Below, piece by piece: positions 1 through 6,395 of a stretch of 14,652 nt of DNA. Each line of letters begins with the position of its first letter. Position 1 is the first letter of the stretch. Source of the stretch: DASQVO01 sp035640715 (GTDB taxonomy: Bacteria > Actinomycetota > Actinomycetes > Streptosporangiales > Streptosporangiaceae); contig DASQVO010000064.1 in the NCBI GenBank assembly GCA_035640715.1, positions 1-14,652 on the forward strand, read 5' to 3'. The notes under the pieces were generated by a model. The model was not told the origin of the DNA. It saw nothing but the letters and a program-made list of their open reading frames with translations, and ran no database searches. The translations under genes and the position numbers were made by a program.

Positions 1-462
1 CTCCGCGCGGGTGTCCCGGGCGCCGGGCTGGCGACCGCCGTATCCGTCACCGCCGTGTCGGTGGCGGCCCTGGCGGTGCTCGGCGTCTCCGTCGCGGTGG
101 CCGGCGCCCCGGGCGCGGCAGCCGGGGGCGCCACCTTGAAGACCATGCGCATCGGCGGCGTGACGGTACTGGCCAATGCCAGGGGGCTCACCCTGTATTG
201 GTTCGTCCCGGACACGGCGACCACATCGAACTGCTATGGGACATGCGCCGCATACTGGCCGCCGGTGAAGGGACCAGCGACCGCGGGCCCGGGCGTGACC
301 GGCAGGCTGGGCACGATCAAGCGGTCGGACGGGTCGATCCAGGCGACCTACAACGGGCGTCCGCTCTACACCTACATCGGCGACACCGCACCGGGTCAGG
401 CCAGCGGCAACGGGCTCAACCTGAACGGCGGGCTGTGGTACGAGGTGCCCGTATCCGGCTAA
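1..462 (+). CDS. Secreted-repeat (Lipoprotein_15-like) protein, 5' end cut by window
   Basis: The reading frame is open to the first base, so the true start is probably upstream; an internal GTG lies at 55. The visible N-terminus is a hydrophobic Ala/Val stretch ending near GAPGAAAGG, which reads as a signal peptide or signal anchor. Two copies of the actinobacterial 'secreted repeat of unknown function' follow. The first has GLTLYWFVPDT then CYGTCAAYWPPV; the second has YNGRPLYTYIGDT and ends in GLWYEV. The paired Cys in CYGTC and the WPP motif are the family hallmarks. The protein is probably exported and faces the cell surface; its biochemical role is unknown for the family. It stops 12 nt from the convergent methyltransferase gene. 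The family call is strong; the exact N-terminus cannot be seen. Confidence 0.85.
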   Translation, partial: LRAGVPGAGLATAVSVTAVSVAALAVLGVSVAVAGAPGAAAGGATLKTMRIGGVTVLANARGLTLYWFVPDTATTSNCYGTCAAYWPPVKGPATAGPGVTGRLGTIKRSDGSIQATYNGRPLYTYIGDTAPGQASGNGLNLNGGLWYEVPVSG

Positions 463-474
463 GTGCCGGGCGGC

Positions 475-1089
475 TCATGCCTTGAGCGCCACGCCCTCGA
501 ACATGTACCCGAACGGTTTCGGGCCCGTTACGTAGTAGTTCTCCATCTGGGTCAGCTCAAGGCCAGAATCGGCCACGAGCTGGCCGATGGGCCGGTTGAG
601 ATGGCAGCCGCCAGCGAGCCGGCGCTGCAACGGGGTCAGCCGGTCTTGCCAGCGGGCAACCCGGGGGTCGGGTGAGAGGCCATGCTCCACGAAATGCAGC
701 GAGCCGCCCGGCCGGAGCACCCGGTACACCTCGGCCAGGGCGCGCTGAACGCCGGGAATGGTGCACAGCGTCCAGGTCATCAGGACGTGATCGACGCTGC
801 CCGGCTCTACCTGAAGCGACTGCCCGTCGAGCCCGATGTATTCGACCGGTACGGGGCTTGCCGCCACCCTCCTGGCCGCCAGCCTCCGGCCCACGGTCGC
901 CGGGTCGACCGCCCGCACCCGCGCAACGGCGGAAGGATAGTACGGAACGTTCAGGCCCGAACCGAACCCGACTTCGAGCACATCTCCGTCAAGCCCGGCG
1001 CACACGCGGCTGCGTATTCGCGCGAACTCGCGGCGGTTCATGACCGTGTCGATGATGCGGGGAAGGATCTGGTCCTGGTAGAGCCCCAT
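475..1089 (-). CDS. Class I SAM-dependent methyltransferase, METTL7-like
   Basis: A 204-residue Rossmann-fold methyltransferase. Motif I is LEVGFGSGLN (about 38-47), an acidic VDP follows at 61-63, then DHVLMTWTLCTIP (about 100-112) and the post-core LRPGG (125-129) with a downstream FVEHG. The pattern of LCTIP, LRPGG, EHG, GCHLNRP (161-167) and the ending FGYMFEGVALK closely matches the METTL7/TMT1 group, whose human members methylate thiols; the substrate here is unknown. The start chosen is ATG at 1089 because GGGGGGA lies just upstream. A GTG 30 nt further out would add ten residues without better support. It lies downstream of mshC on the same strand after a long spacer with a TetR-type operator, so it probably has its own regulated promoter. 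Confidence 0.85.
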   Translation of the reverse strand: MGLYQDQILPRIIDTVMNRREFARIRSRVCAGLDGDVLEVGFGSGLNVPYYPSAVARVRAVDPATVGRRLAARRVAASPVPVEYIGLDGQSLQVEPGSVDHVLMTWTLCTIPGVQRALAEVYRVLRPGGSLHFVEHGLSPDPRVARWQDRLTPLQRRLAGGCHLNRPIGQLVADSGLELTQMENYYVTGPKPFGYMFEGVALKA

Positions 1090-1152
1090 CCGCCCAGTAT
1101 CCCCCCGCGGCGCTCTCACACGTCGCGCGCCTGCGCGGCGGACAGAGGGCCG

Positions 1153-1239
1153 CTACTGGAGGCCGGCGATGAGCACGGCGAGCACAGCCGTGCCAGCCGC
1201 GCCACCGCCCACGACAGCGACCGAACGGCAAGTTCGCAT
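1153..1239 (-). CDS. Possible 28-residue single-TM peptide ahead of the methyltransferase
   Basis: An ATG at 1239 on the minus strand is preceded by GGGGGA at 5-nt spacing, a strong Shine-Dalgarno sequence. The frame runs 28 codons to a TAG. The peptide begins MRTCRSVAVV and continues as an almost uninterrupted Gly/Ala/Val/Leu hydrophobic stretch (GGGAAGTAVLAVLIAGL), long enough for one membrane span, with two Arg at the N-terminus. It ends 63 nt before the methyltransferase ATG and would be transcribed with it. I recognise no family. A random short frame or a leader peptide is possible, so confidence is low. Confidence 0.3.
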   Translation of the reverse strand: MRTCRSVAVVGGGAAGTAVLAVLIAGLQ

Positions 1240-1267
1240 GACCATCCCCCGCAACGAACCCATCCGA

Positions 1268-1288
1268 TACGATACGTTTCGTTACGTA
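1268..1288. promoter_or_regulatory. TetR-type operator palindrome
   Basis: Arms TACGATACG and CGTTACGTA are separated by TTT. They form an interrupted 21-bp palindrome of the form TACG-NN-ACG-NNN-CGT-NN-CGTA, which is typical of TetR-family operators in actinobacteria. It lies 29 nt upstream of the candidate micro-ORF start and about 180 nt upstream of the methyltransferase start, on the promoter side of both. No TetR gene is in the window, so the regulator would act from elsewhere. Confidence 0.5.
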
Positions 1289-1302
1289 AATAACCCACTT
1301 AG

Positions 1303-1331
1303 TCACGCTTGAATTTCGAACGGAAGCGTGA
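1303..1331. repeat. Perfect 8-bp inverted repeat, hairpin or second operator
   Basis: TCACGCTT at 1303-1310 and AAGCGTGA at 1324-1331 are exact reverse complements with a 13-nt loop that contains TTCGAA. It sits between the mshC 3' end and the TetR-type palindrome. It could end mshC transcription, but no T-tract follows on the minus strand, so a protein-binding site is equally possible. Confidence 0.35.
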
Positions 1332-1405
1332 ACATCGTCACGTTACGTTCCCCCGCCGCCCGTGTCCTGTGATGGATTCGGGCCATCGAAGGCGAAGCCC
1401 AAGGT

Positions 1406-2707
1406 TTACAGGGCGATGCCCAGCAGGGAATCGACCACCTCACGCACCAGGTGTGCCCCGGCGTCGCCCCCGGCGGGGGCGGCAGCAACAGCCCGATCGG
1501 CCAGCACCGCGTCAGCCCACTGGTCCACGATGGCGAGCGCGCCCGGGGCATCGAGGTCATCGGCGAGCCGCTCCCGGACACCGGCGAGCACAGCCTGCGC
1601 AGCAGCGAGCGAGGCGGCCCCGGACGAGAAGGCGGCCGGCGAGACCGCTGAGCGCCAGCGCGCGAGCCGCTGGCGGGCCTCCGCCAGGCCCTGGGCGGTC
1701 CACTCCCAGTCGGCGCGGTAGTGATGGGCGAGCAGCGCGAGCCTGACCGCCATCGGGTCCTCCCCGTCGCCGACCAGGCGCGAGACGAACACGAGGTTGC
1801 CCAGGGACTTGGACATCTTCTCCCCGTCCAGGCCGACCATGCCCGCGTGCGCGTAAACGTGCGCGAACACGTGCTCAGGCCGGTCGGCGAAGGCGACGCG
1901 CGTGTGCGAGGCGCTCATCTCATGATGCGGGAAGATCAGGTCGGAGCCGCCCGCCTGGACATCAAAGGCGGCACCGAGATACTCCACGGCGATCGCCGCA
2001 CATTCCACATGCCAGCCCGGCCTGCCGCGGCCGAACCGGGAGTCCCACGCGGGCTCGCCAGGCCGCTCCCCGCGCCACACGACGCAGTCCAGCGGATCTT
2101 TCTTGCCTGGCCGGTCCGGGTCACCGCCGCGCTCCGCCGACAGCACCGCCATCTCCCGCGGCCCGAGATCCGCCGGCGTGCCCGGCCCGGACAGCGCGCC
2201 GAACGCGGCATCGGCCGACCGGGCGAAGTAAACGTCACCATCCAGCTCATACAGCGAGCCACGGTCGGCGAGCCGTTCCGTGAACCGCTCGATGACGGGC
2301 AGCGCCTCCACGGCCCCCACCAGGTGCGTCGGCGGCAGCAGCCGCAGGGCCTCCATGTCCCCGCGGAAACGCTGGGTCTCGCGCTCGGCCAGCTCCCGCC
2401 AGTCCTCGCCGTCGCGCCGCGCGCGCTCAAGGAGCGGGTCGTCCACGTCGGTCACGTTCTGCACGTACGTCACGGGACGCCCGGCGTCGAGCCATGCCCG
2501 GATCAGCAGGTCCCATGCGTTGAATGTCGCCGCATGCCCGATGTGGGTCGCGTCGTAGGGCGTTATCCCGCAGGCGTAGATGGTGGCGGGACCCCCCTCC
2601 GGGCCAGCGGCCGCGATCCGCAACTCGCCACTCGCCGTGTCCTGCAGCCGCGGCTCGGGGCCGCGTCCAGGCAGCTCAGGGATGCTCGGGCGACGCCAGG
2701 AATCCAT
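1406..2707 (-). CDS. mshC: Cysteine--1-D-myo-inosityl 2-amino-2-deoxy-alpha-D-glucopyranoside ligase (MshC)
   Basis: A 433-residue ATP-dependent ligase that joins cysteine to GlcN-Ins in mycothiol biosynthesis, the main low-molecular-weight thiol pathway of actinobacteria. It belongs to the class I aminoacyl-tRNA synthetase fold. YACGITPYDATHIGHA carries Cys46 (expected zinc ligand) and the HIGH signature at 55-58. WHVECAAI carries Cys236, FPHHE (259-263) supplies the zinc His, and EKMSKSLGN (296-304) is the KMSKS loop. The N-terminus MDSWRRPSIPELPGRGP aligns with the MQSW...PGRGP start known for mycobacterial MshC, which fixes the ATG although no good ribosome site precedes it. That N-terminus and the length near 430 separate it from the paralogue CysS. 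It is cytoplasmic and stands as a single gene. Confidence 0.95.
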   Translation of the reverse strand: MDSWRRPSIPELPGRGPEPRLQDTASGELRIAAAGPEGGPATIYACGITPYDATHIGHAATFNAWDLLIRAWLDAGRPVTYVQNVTDVDDPLLERARRDGEDWRELAERETQRFRGDMEALRLLPPTHLVGAVEALPVIERFTERLADRGSLYELDGDVYFARSADAAFGALSGPGTPADLGPREMAVLSAERGGDPDRPGKKDPLDCVVWRGERPGEPAWDSRFGRGRPGWHVECAAIAVEYLGAAFDVQAGGSDLIFPHHEMSASHTRVAFADRPEHVFAHVYAHAGMVGLDGEKMSKSLGNLVFVSRLVGDGEDPMAVRLALLAHHYRADWEWTAQGLAEARQRLARWRSAVSPAAFSSGAASLAAAQAVLAGVRERLADDLDAPGALAIVDQWADAVLADRAVAAAPAGGDAGAHLVREVVDSLLGIAL

Positions 2708-2796
2708 GGGGAAAGGCTATCTGCCCGGACTCGGGTCCGACGTGCCTGCGTCCGTGTTCGGTCAGGCCGGTCCGGATTCCGCCAGGTAGGGGCCCC

Positions 2797-2834
2797 GCCA
2801 GGACCAGGCCGGGTTTTCGCCAGGACCGGGCCGG
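2797..2834. repeat. Short imperfect direct repeat upstream of mshC
   Basis: GCCAGGACCAGGCCGG (from 2797) recurs as GCCAGGACCGGGCCGG (2819-2834) with a 22-nt period and one mismatch. It lies in the 138-nt gap between the amidase stop and the mshC start. Function unknown; the units may simply be a slipped duplication. Confidence 0.35.
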
Positions 2835-2845
2835 CGCGGGCGGGG

Positions 2846-4444
2846 TCAGGCCAGGAGGCTCGCCGCCAGGCTGGGCGGCTGGCCGGTGCTGACGTGCGGC
2901 GCGGCCACATCCCCAGTCCGTGAGCCGACCGCCTGCTCGAAGGCATGCGCGATGCCGATCAGCCTCGGCTCGCTCCAGCGCGGTCCCATGAACGAGATGC
3001 CGACCGGGAGGCCCCAGACATAGCCGAACGGGACCGAGATCGAGGGGTAGCCACCCACGGCGGCCGGGGCAGAGGTGTGGAAGACATCCTGGTCGCCGAG
3101 CACGTAGTCGGTCAGCCAGGCAGGATTCGCGGTCAGCGCGACGATCGCGTCGAGCCGGTGCGTGACCAGCGGTGTCTCCATGGCGACGCTGGCGAGCTTT
3201 GCGGCGTCGGCACGCAGCGCCAGGTAGCCGGGATCGAGCAGGCAGCCGCGTGTCGCCTCCGCCTGCTCGAACACCTCCTGGCCGAAGCACGCGAGCACCA
3301 GCTCCGCGTTCCGCTCGTTGAAGCTGATCACGTCGGCGAGGGTCCGGCACTGGCTGCCCGGCAGCTCGCTGAGGTAGGCGCCAAGGCTGTGCTTGAACTC
3401 GTGCAGCAGCGCCGCGAACTCGGGCAGCTCGATCGTTTCCGCGCCGGGCAGCTCCACCGGATCGATCACGGCCGCGCCAAGCTCCCGGAGCCGCGTCACC
3501 GCGCTGTCCAGCACCGCTGCCGTCGCCGCTCCCGCCGCCGCCGAGCCCGCGCGCCATATGCCGACGCGCGCCCCGTGCAGCGCACCCTCGTCGAGAAAGG
3601 CCGTGTAGTCGGTGTCACCGCCACCTCGTTCGGCACGGCCGCGGGGATCCTGGCAGGCGGGATCCTCGGGGTCGTCGGCGGCCAGCACGGTCAGCAGCAC
3701 CGCCGCATCGGCGACCGAGCGCGCCATCGGGCCCGCCGTGTCCTGTTCGGGCGAGATCGGCACGATGCCCGAACGGCTCACCAGCCCCAGCGTCGGCTTG
3801 ATGCCGACGACACCGCAGGCACTCGCCGGGCAGACGATCGACCCGTCCGTCTCCGTCCCCACGGCCAGCGGGGCCAGGCCCGCCGCGATCCCCGCCGCCG
3901 AACCGGAACTGGACCCGGACGGGTTGCGTTCCAGCGCGTACGGGTTGGCCGCCTGGCCGCCCAGCGTGGACCACCCGCTGGTCGCGTGGGTAGACCTGAA
4001 GTTCGCCCACTCGGAAAGGTTCGCCTTGCCGATGATCACGGCGCCGGCCTGGCGCAGCCTGCGCACGATGAACGCGTCGCCTGCCCGCGCGCTGCCCAGC
4101 GCGGGCGAGCCGGCGGTGGTCGGCATCCCCGCAGCCTGGACGTTGTCCTTGACCAGGACCGGGATTCCCTCGAGCGGGCCGCGAGGACCATTGCGCGCGC
4201 AGGCGGCATCGCTGGCGCGGGCCTGTTCGGGCGCCTCGGGGTTCACGGTGATGACAGCGTGCAGCGCCGGGTTCAGCCGGCTGATCCGTTCCAGGTAGAA
4301 GGCGGTGACGGCCGCGGCAGTAAGCGTTCCCGACGCCATTGCCCGCTGGAGGCCACCGACTGACGCGGAACCGAGTGCGGATGCGGCACCGGTCGTGGAT
4401 GCCGCGCCGGGACCGGCCCCGGGCGCGGCCGGAGACTCCGGCAT
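2846..4444 (-). CDS. Amidase-signature family hydrolase
   Basis: A 532-residue member of the amidase signature family, which hydrolyses C-N amide bonds with a Ser-cisSer-Lys triad. Lys99 lies in PVLVKDN, the cis-Ser in the NPSGSSSGSAAG loop at about 178, and nucleophile Ser202 in GTETDGSIVCPA. The 24-residue gap between the two serines matches well-studied members. GTETDGSIVCPA, with Asp where many amidases have Gly, resembles malonamidase-type enzymes; the substrate cannot be predicted. A Pro/Ala/Gly-rich N-terminus of about 20 residues precedes the fold, and no signal peptide is evident. The frame is open upstream of ATG 4444, but the upstream translation is low-complexity and the promoter at 4451-4480 supports this start. 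No gatB or gatC is adjacent, so it is not a GatA. Confidence 0.9.
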   Translation of the reverse strand: MPESPAAPGAGPGAASTTGAASALGSASVGGLQRAMASGTLTAAAVTAFYLERISRLNPALHAVITVNPEAPEQARASDAACARNGPRGPLEGIPVLVKDNVQAAGMPTTAGSPALGSARAGDAFIVRRLRQAGAVIIGKANLSEWANFRSTHATSGWSTLGGQAANPYALERNPSGSSSGSAAGIAAGLAPLAVGTETDGSIVCPASACGVVGIKPTLGLVSRSGIVPISPEQDTAGPMARSVADAAVLLTVLAADDPEDPACQDPRGRAERGGGDTDYTAFLDEGALHGARVGIWRAGSAAAGAATAAVLDSAVTRLRELGAAVIDPVELPGAETIELPEFAALLHEFKHSLGAYLSELPGSQCRTLADVISFNERNAELVLACFGQEVFEQAEATRGCLLDPGYLALRADAAKLASVAMETPLVTHRLDAIVALTANPAWLTDYVLGDQDVFHTSAPAAVGGYPSISVPFGYVWGLPVGISFMGPRWSEPRLIGIAHAFEQAVGSRTGDVAAPHVSTGQPPSLAASLLA

Positions 4445-4450
4445 GCCGGC

Positions 4451-4480
4451 AGGATAACGGGAGCACCGTCCCCGGGTCAC
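4451..4480 (-). promoter_or_regulatory. Candidate promoter giving a leaderless amidase mRNA
   Basis: On the minus strand GTGACC (4480-4475) and TATCCT (4456-4451) are separated by 18 nt, a reasonable -35/-10 pair. The expected transcription start falls on or beside the ATG at 4444, and no Shine-Dalgarno precedes that ATG. This fits the leaderless mRNAs common in actinobacteria. It is inferred from sequence only. Confidence 0.4.
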
Positions 4481-4583
4481 CGGCCGGCACCGAGATGCTG
4501 AATACACGGCACTTCCGGACCGCCCCGGCCGGCCAGGGAGACGGGCATCGCGGCGAGCAGGGCCGGCGTGACACTGGCAATGG

Positions 4584-5348
4584 CTAGGTGGCGGCGCGGG
4601 CGGCGTGGAGGTGCGACAGGGGCGACAGCAGCCAGTGGGACACGCCCGGCATGAGCCAGCGGGCGCCGGCGATGAGCGCCGCGATGGAGACGAGGGCGAA
4701 GACGGTGACCCAGACGCCGCCGGGCACACCGGTCAGCCGCGCGAGCTGGTCGGCGTCGGACGACATCATCCTGCCGCGGCGGCGCCTGCGCTGCAGCTCG
4801 AAGACCGGGCGGACGCCGCCGAAAAGCAGGAACCATGCAAACAGGTAGGCGAAGGCTTCCTGCACCGCCGTCGAGGTGAACCGGCTGACGGCGAAGATGA
4901 GCACCGCGGTCGCCAGGACGGAAACCACCCCGAACGCGTTGCGTATCGCGATGAAGGCTGCCGCGAGCAGCACCAGGAAGGCCATCAGCATGGCGGCCGC
5001 ATGGCCTGCGGCCAGCAGCCATGCGGCACCCAGCCCGAGCAGGGACGGCGTGACATAGCCCGCGGCGGTTGTCAGGACGAGGCCCACGCCGCGGGCCTTG
5101 CCGCGCGAGGAGGTCACCCCGGAAGTGTCGGAGTGCAGCCGGATTCCCTCCAGACGCCGGCCCGTCGCGATGGAGACGACGGCGTGACCGCCCTCGTGGG
5201 CGAGCGTGACCACGTTTCTTGACACATGCCAGGCATGCTCGCTCATCACGATGACGAGGGCGAGCACCGCTGTGACAGCGATGAGCCAGCCCGGCAGGGC
5301 CGGATCCGTCGCGGTCACGTGATCCCATAGATGCGCGAGCGCGGTCAT
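4584..5348 (-). CDS. M50-type membrane zinc metalloprotease
   Basis: A 254-residue multi-spanning protein with HEGGH (51-55) in TLAHEGGHAVV, the HExxH zinc site of M50 (site-2-protease-like, M50B group) peptidases, at the edge of a membrane segment. Four or more further hydrophobic segments follow (GLVLTTAAGYVTPSLLGLG, then AMLMAFLVLLAAAF and others). The basic stretch ELQRRRRRGR sits on a cytoplasmic loop. ATG 5348 is preceded by GGGAGG at about 5 nt, which overrides longer in-frame starts upstream. The start lies 70 nt after the CPBP protease stop on the same strand, so the two are probably co-transcribed. The substrate is unknown. Confidence 0.87.
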   Translation of the reverse strand: MTALAHLWDHVTATDPALPGWLIAVTAVLALVIVMSEHAWHVSRNVVTLAHEGGHAVVSIATGRRLEGIRLHSDTSGVTSSRGKARGVGLVLTTAAGYVTPSLLGLGAAWLLAAGHAAAMLMAFLVLLAAAFIAIRNAFGVVSVLATAVLIFAVSRFTSTAVQEAFAYLFAWFLLFGGVRPVFELQRRRRRGRMMSSDADQLARLTGVPGGVWVTVFALVSIAALIAGARWLMPGVSHWLLSPLSHLHAARAAT

Positions 5349-5418
5349 GCGCCTCCCATCTGCCGGCCGGGTGAGAACTACTGAGCCGCAGGCGAGGCTG
5401 GGCCAGCTGACACGAAGA

Positions 5419-6279
5419 CTAAGGCAGCCAGGACACGTGGCCGTGCAATTCCGCGTACCCGATGAACGCGGCAGCGTCGATGAGCGTATGGGCAAGGACC
5501 AGCGGCATGACCCGTCCCCAGCGCCGGTAGCAGAACCCGAAGATCACCCCCATCGCCGCGTTCCCGACGAACCCCCCGAACCCCTGGTACAGGTGGTAGG
5601 AACCGCGCAGCACGGCGCTGAACGCGATCGCGCGGGCCGGCTTCCAGCCGAGCTGGCCGAGCCGCCGCAGCAGGTAGCCGACGACCAGGGTCTCCTCGAG
5701 AAGGCCATTCTGCGCGGCCGCGAGGATCAGGACGGGGATGCGCCACCAGACGTCCGGCAGGCTTTCCGCGACGACGTTCAGGTTGAAGCCGAGCTTGTAG
5801 GCGGCAATATACAGGCCCAGGCCACAGCCGCCGATGACCGCGGCGAGCGCGGCACCGTGGAGCAGGTCCCGGCGCGGCCGGCTGGCGTCGAAGCCGATGA
5901 CCGACGGCCGCTCCCCCGCCCTGGCCATCAGGTAGAAGACGAGCACCACCGGGGCGACCGTGATCGCGATGCTGGTGAGCTGCAGGAAGAGATCGAGCGT
6001 GGGCCGCCCCGGCGCGAGCGACCCGTTCAGTACCGCATGCTGCCTGGCGAGCGACTTGGTGGCCGTCAGCGAGCCGATGAGCTGGACCAGCGCGTAGAGC
6101 CCGCTGGCGCCGAGCGAGACGGCGAAGACCGAGAAGATCTCCCACCAGATCAGCCTGCGTGTGGGCGGCCGCGTCCACGCCCCGGCATCTGGCGCAGCCC
6201 GGGCCGCAACGGGCGGCTCGCCGTCTGCGGTGAGCGGGGATCGCGACGTTTCCTGGCCCTCAGTCATCAGCGCCAGCAT
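5419..6279 (-). CDS. CPBP family intramembrane metalloprotease
   Basis: A 286-residue membrane protein. A polar N-terminal tail of about 42 residues precedes several membrane spans. The CPBP/Abi core is LLEETLVVGYLLRRL (Glu195-Glu196), RGSYHLYQGF (His229) and LAHTLIDAAAF (His264). These supply the glutamates and histidines expected of CAAX-protease-like enzymes, although Gly201 sits where many members have the Arg of EExxxR. The GNAAMGVIFG segment between the His motifs is also typical. Members cleave prenylated or other membrane proteins; the substrate is unknown. ATG 6279 and an in-frame ATG at 6267 both lack a clear Shine-Dalgarno, so the start may differ by four residues. It heads a pair with the M50 protease. 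Confidence 0.87.
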   Translation of the reverse strand: MLALMTEGQETSRSPLTADGEPPVAARAAPDAGAWTRPPTRRLIWWEIFSVFAVSLGASGLYALVQLIGSLTATKSLARQHAVLNGSLAPGRPTLDLFLQLTSIAITVAPVVLVFYLMARAGERPSVIGFDASRPRRDLLHGAALAAVIGGCGLGLYIAAYKLGFNLNVVAESLPDVWWRIPVLILAAAQNGLLEETLVVGYLLRRLGQLGWKPARAIAFSAVLRGSYHLYQGFGGFVGNAAMGVIFGFCYRRWGRVMPLVLAHTLIDAAAFIGYAELHGHVSWLP

Positions 6280-6296
6280 ATTGACAGGAAAGTCTT

Positions 6297-6339
6297 ACCG
6301 GCCGCGACTCCGGGCCTCCGGCCCGGGTGAGCGCCCGAT
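6297..6339. repeat. 43-nt two-stem palindromic element, copy 1
   Basis: Outer arms ACCGG (6297-6301) and CCGAT (6335-6339) flank an inner stem CCGGGCC-TCC-GGCCCGG, with GCGACT on the left and GTGAGCG on the right as the internal loop. The same layout and exact length recur at 8244-8286 and 8327-8369. This copy lies just upstream of the CPBP gene, in the gap before the phospholipase stop. It behaves like a REP-type repeat; a structured RNA role is possible. Confidence 0.6.
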
Positions 6340-6395
6340 GTCACGGCGAGAACAAGCCGAAATGCGTGGTCACGTTCCGTCAGCGCTCCGGGCGG

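Larger units (their letters stand above)
1090..1405. other. Intergenic region between mshC and the methyltransferase gene
   Basis: This 316-nt spacer lies downstream of mshC and upstream of the methyltransferase (both minus strand). No conserved gene is visible. It holds a TetR-type palindrome at 1268-1288, an 8-bp hairpin at 1303-1331, and a possible 28-codon micro-ORF at 1153-1239. It is locally richer in A/T around 1265-1350 than the flanking genes, as expected of a control region. Confidence 0.6.

Noticed and set aside
989..1306. 105-residue minus-strand frame across the mshC-methyltransferase spacer
   Set aside because: It overlaps the methyltransferase start in another frame, is Arg/Ala-rich, and has no recognisable motif.
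1406..2707. Cysteinyl-tRNA synthetase as an alternative to MshC
   Set aside because: The N-terminus MDSW...LPGRGP and the length near 430 are typical of MshC; CysS is longer with a different N-terminus and C-terminal anticodon domain.
1721..2923. 400-residue plus-strand open frame
   Set aside because: It is an Arg/Pro/Gly-rich shadow of mshC, which carries clear family motifs on the other strand.
2945..4363. 472-residue plus-strand open frame
   Set aside because: Shadow of the amidase gene; the translation is Arg/His-rich with no domain.
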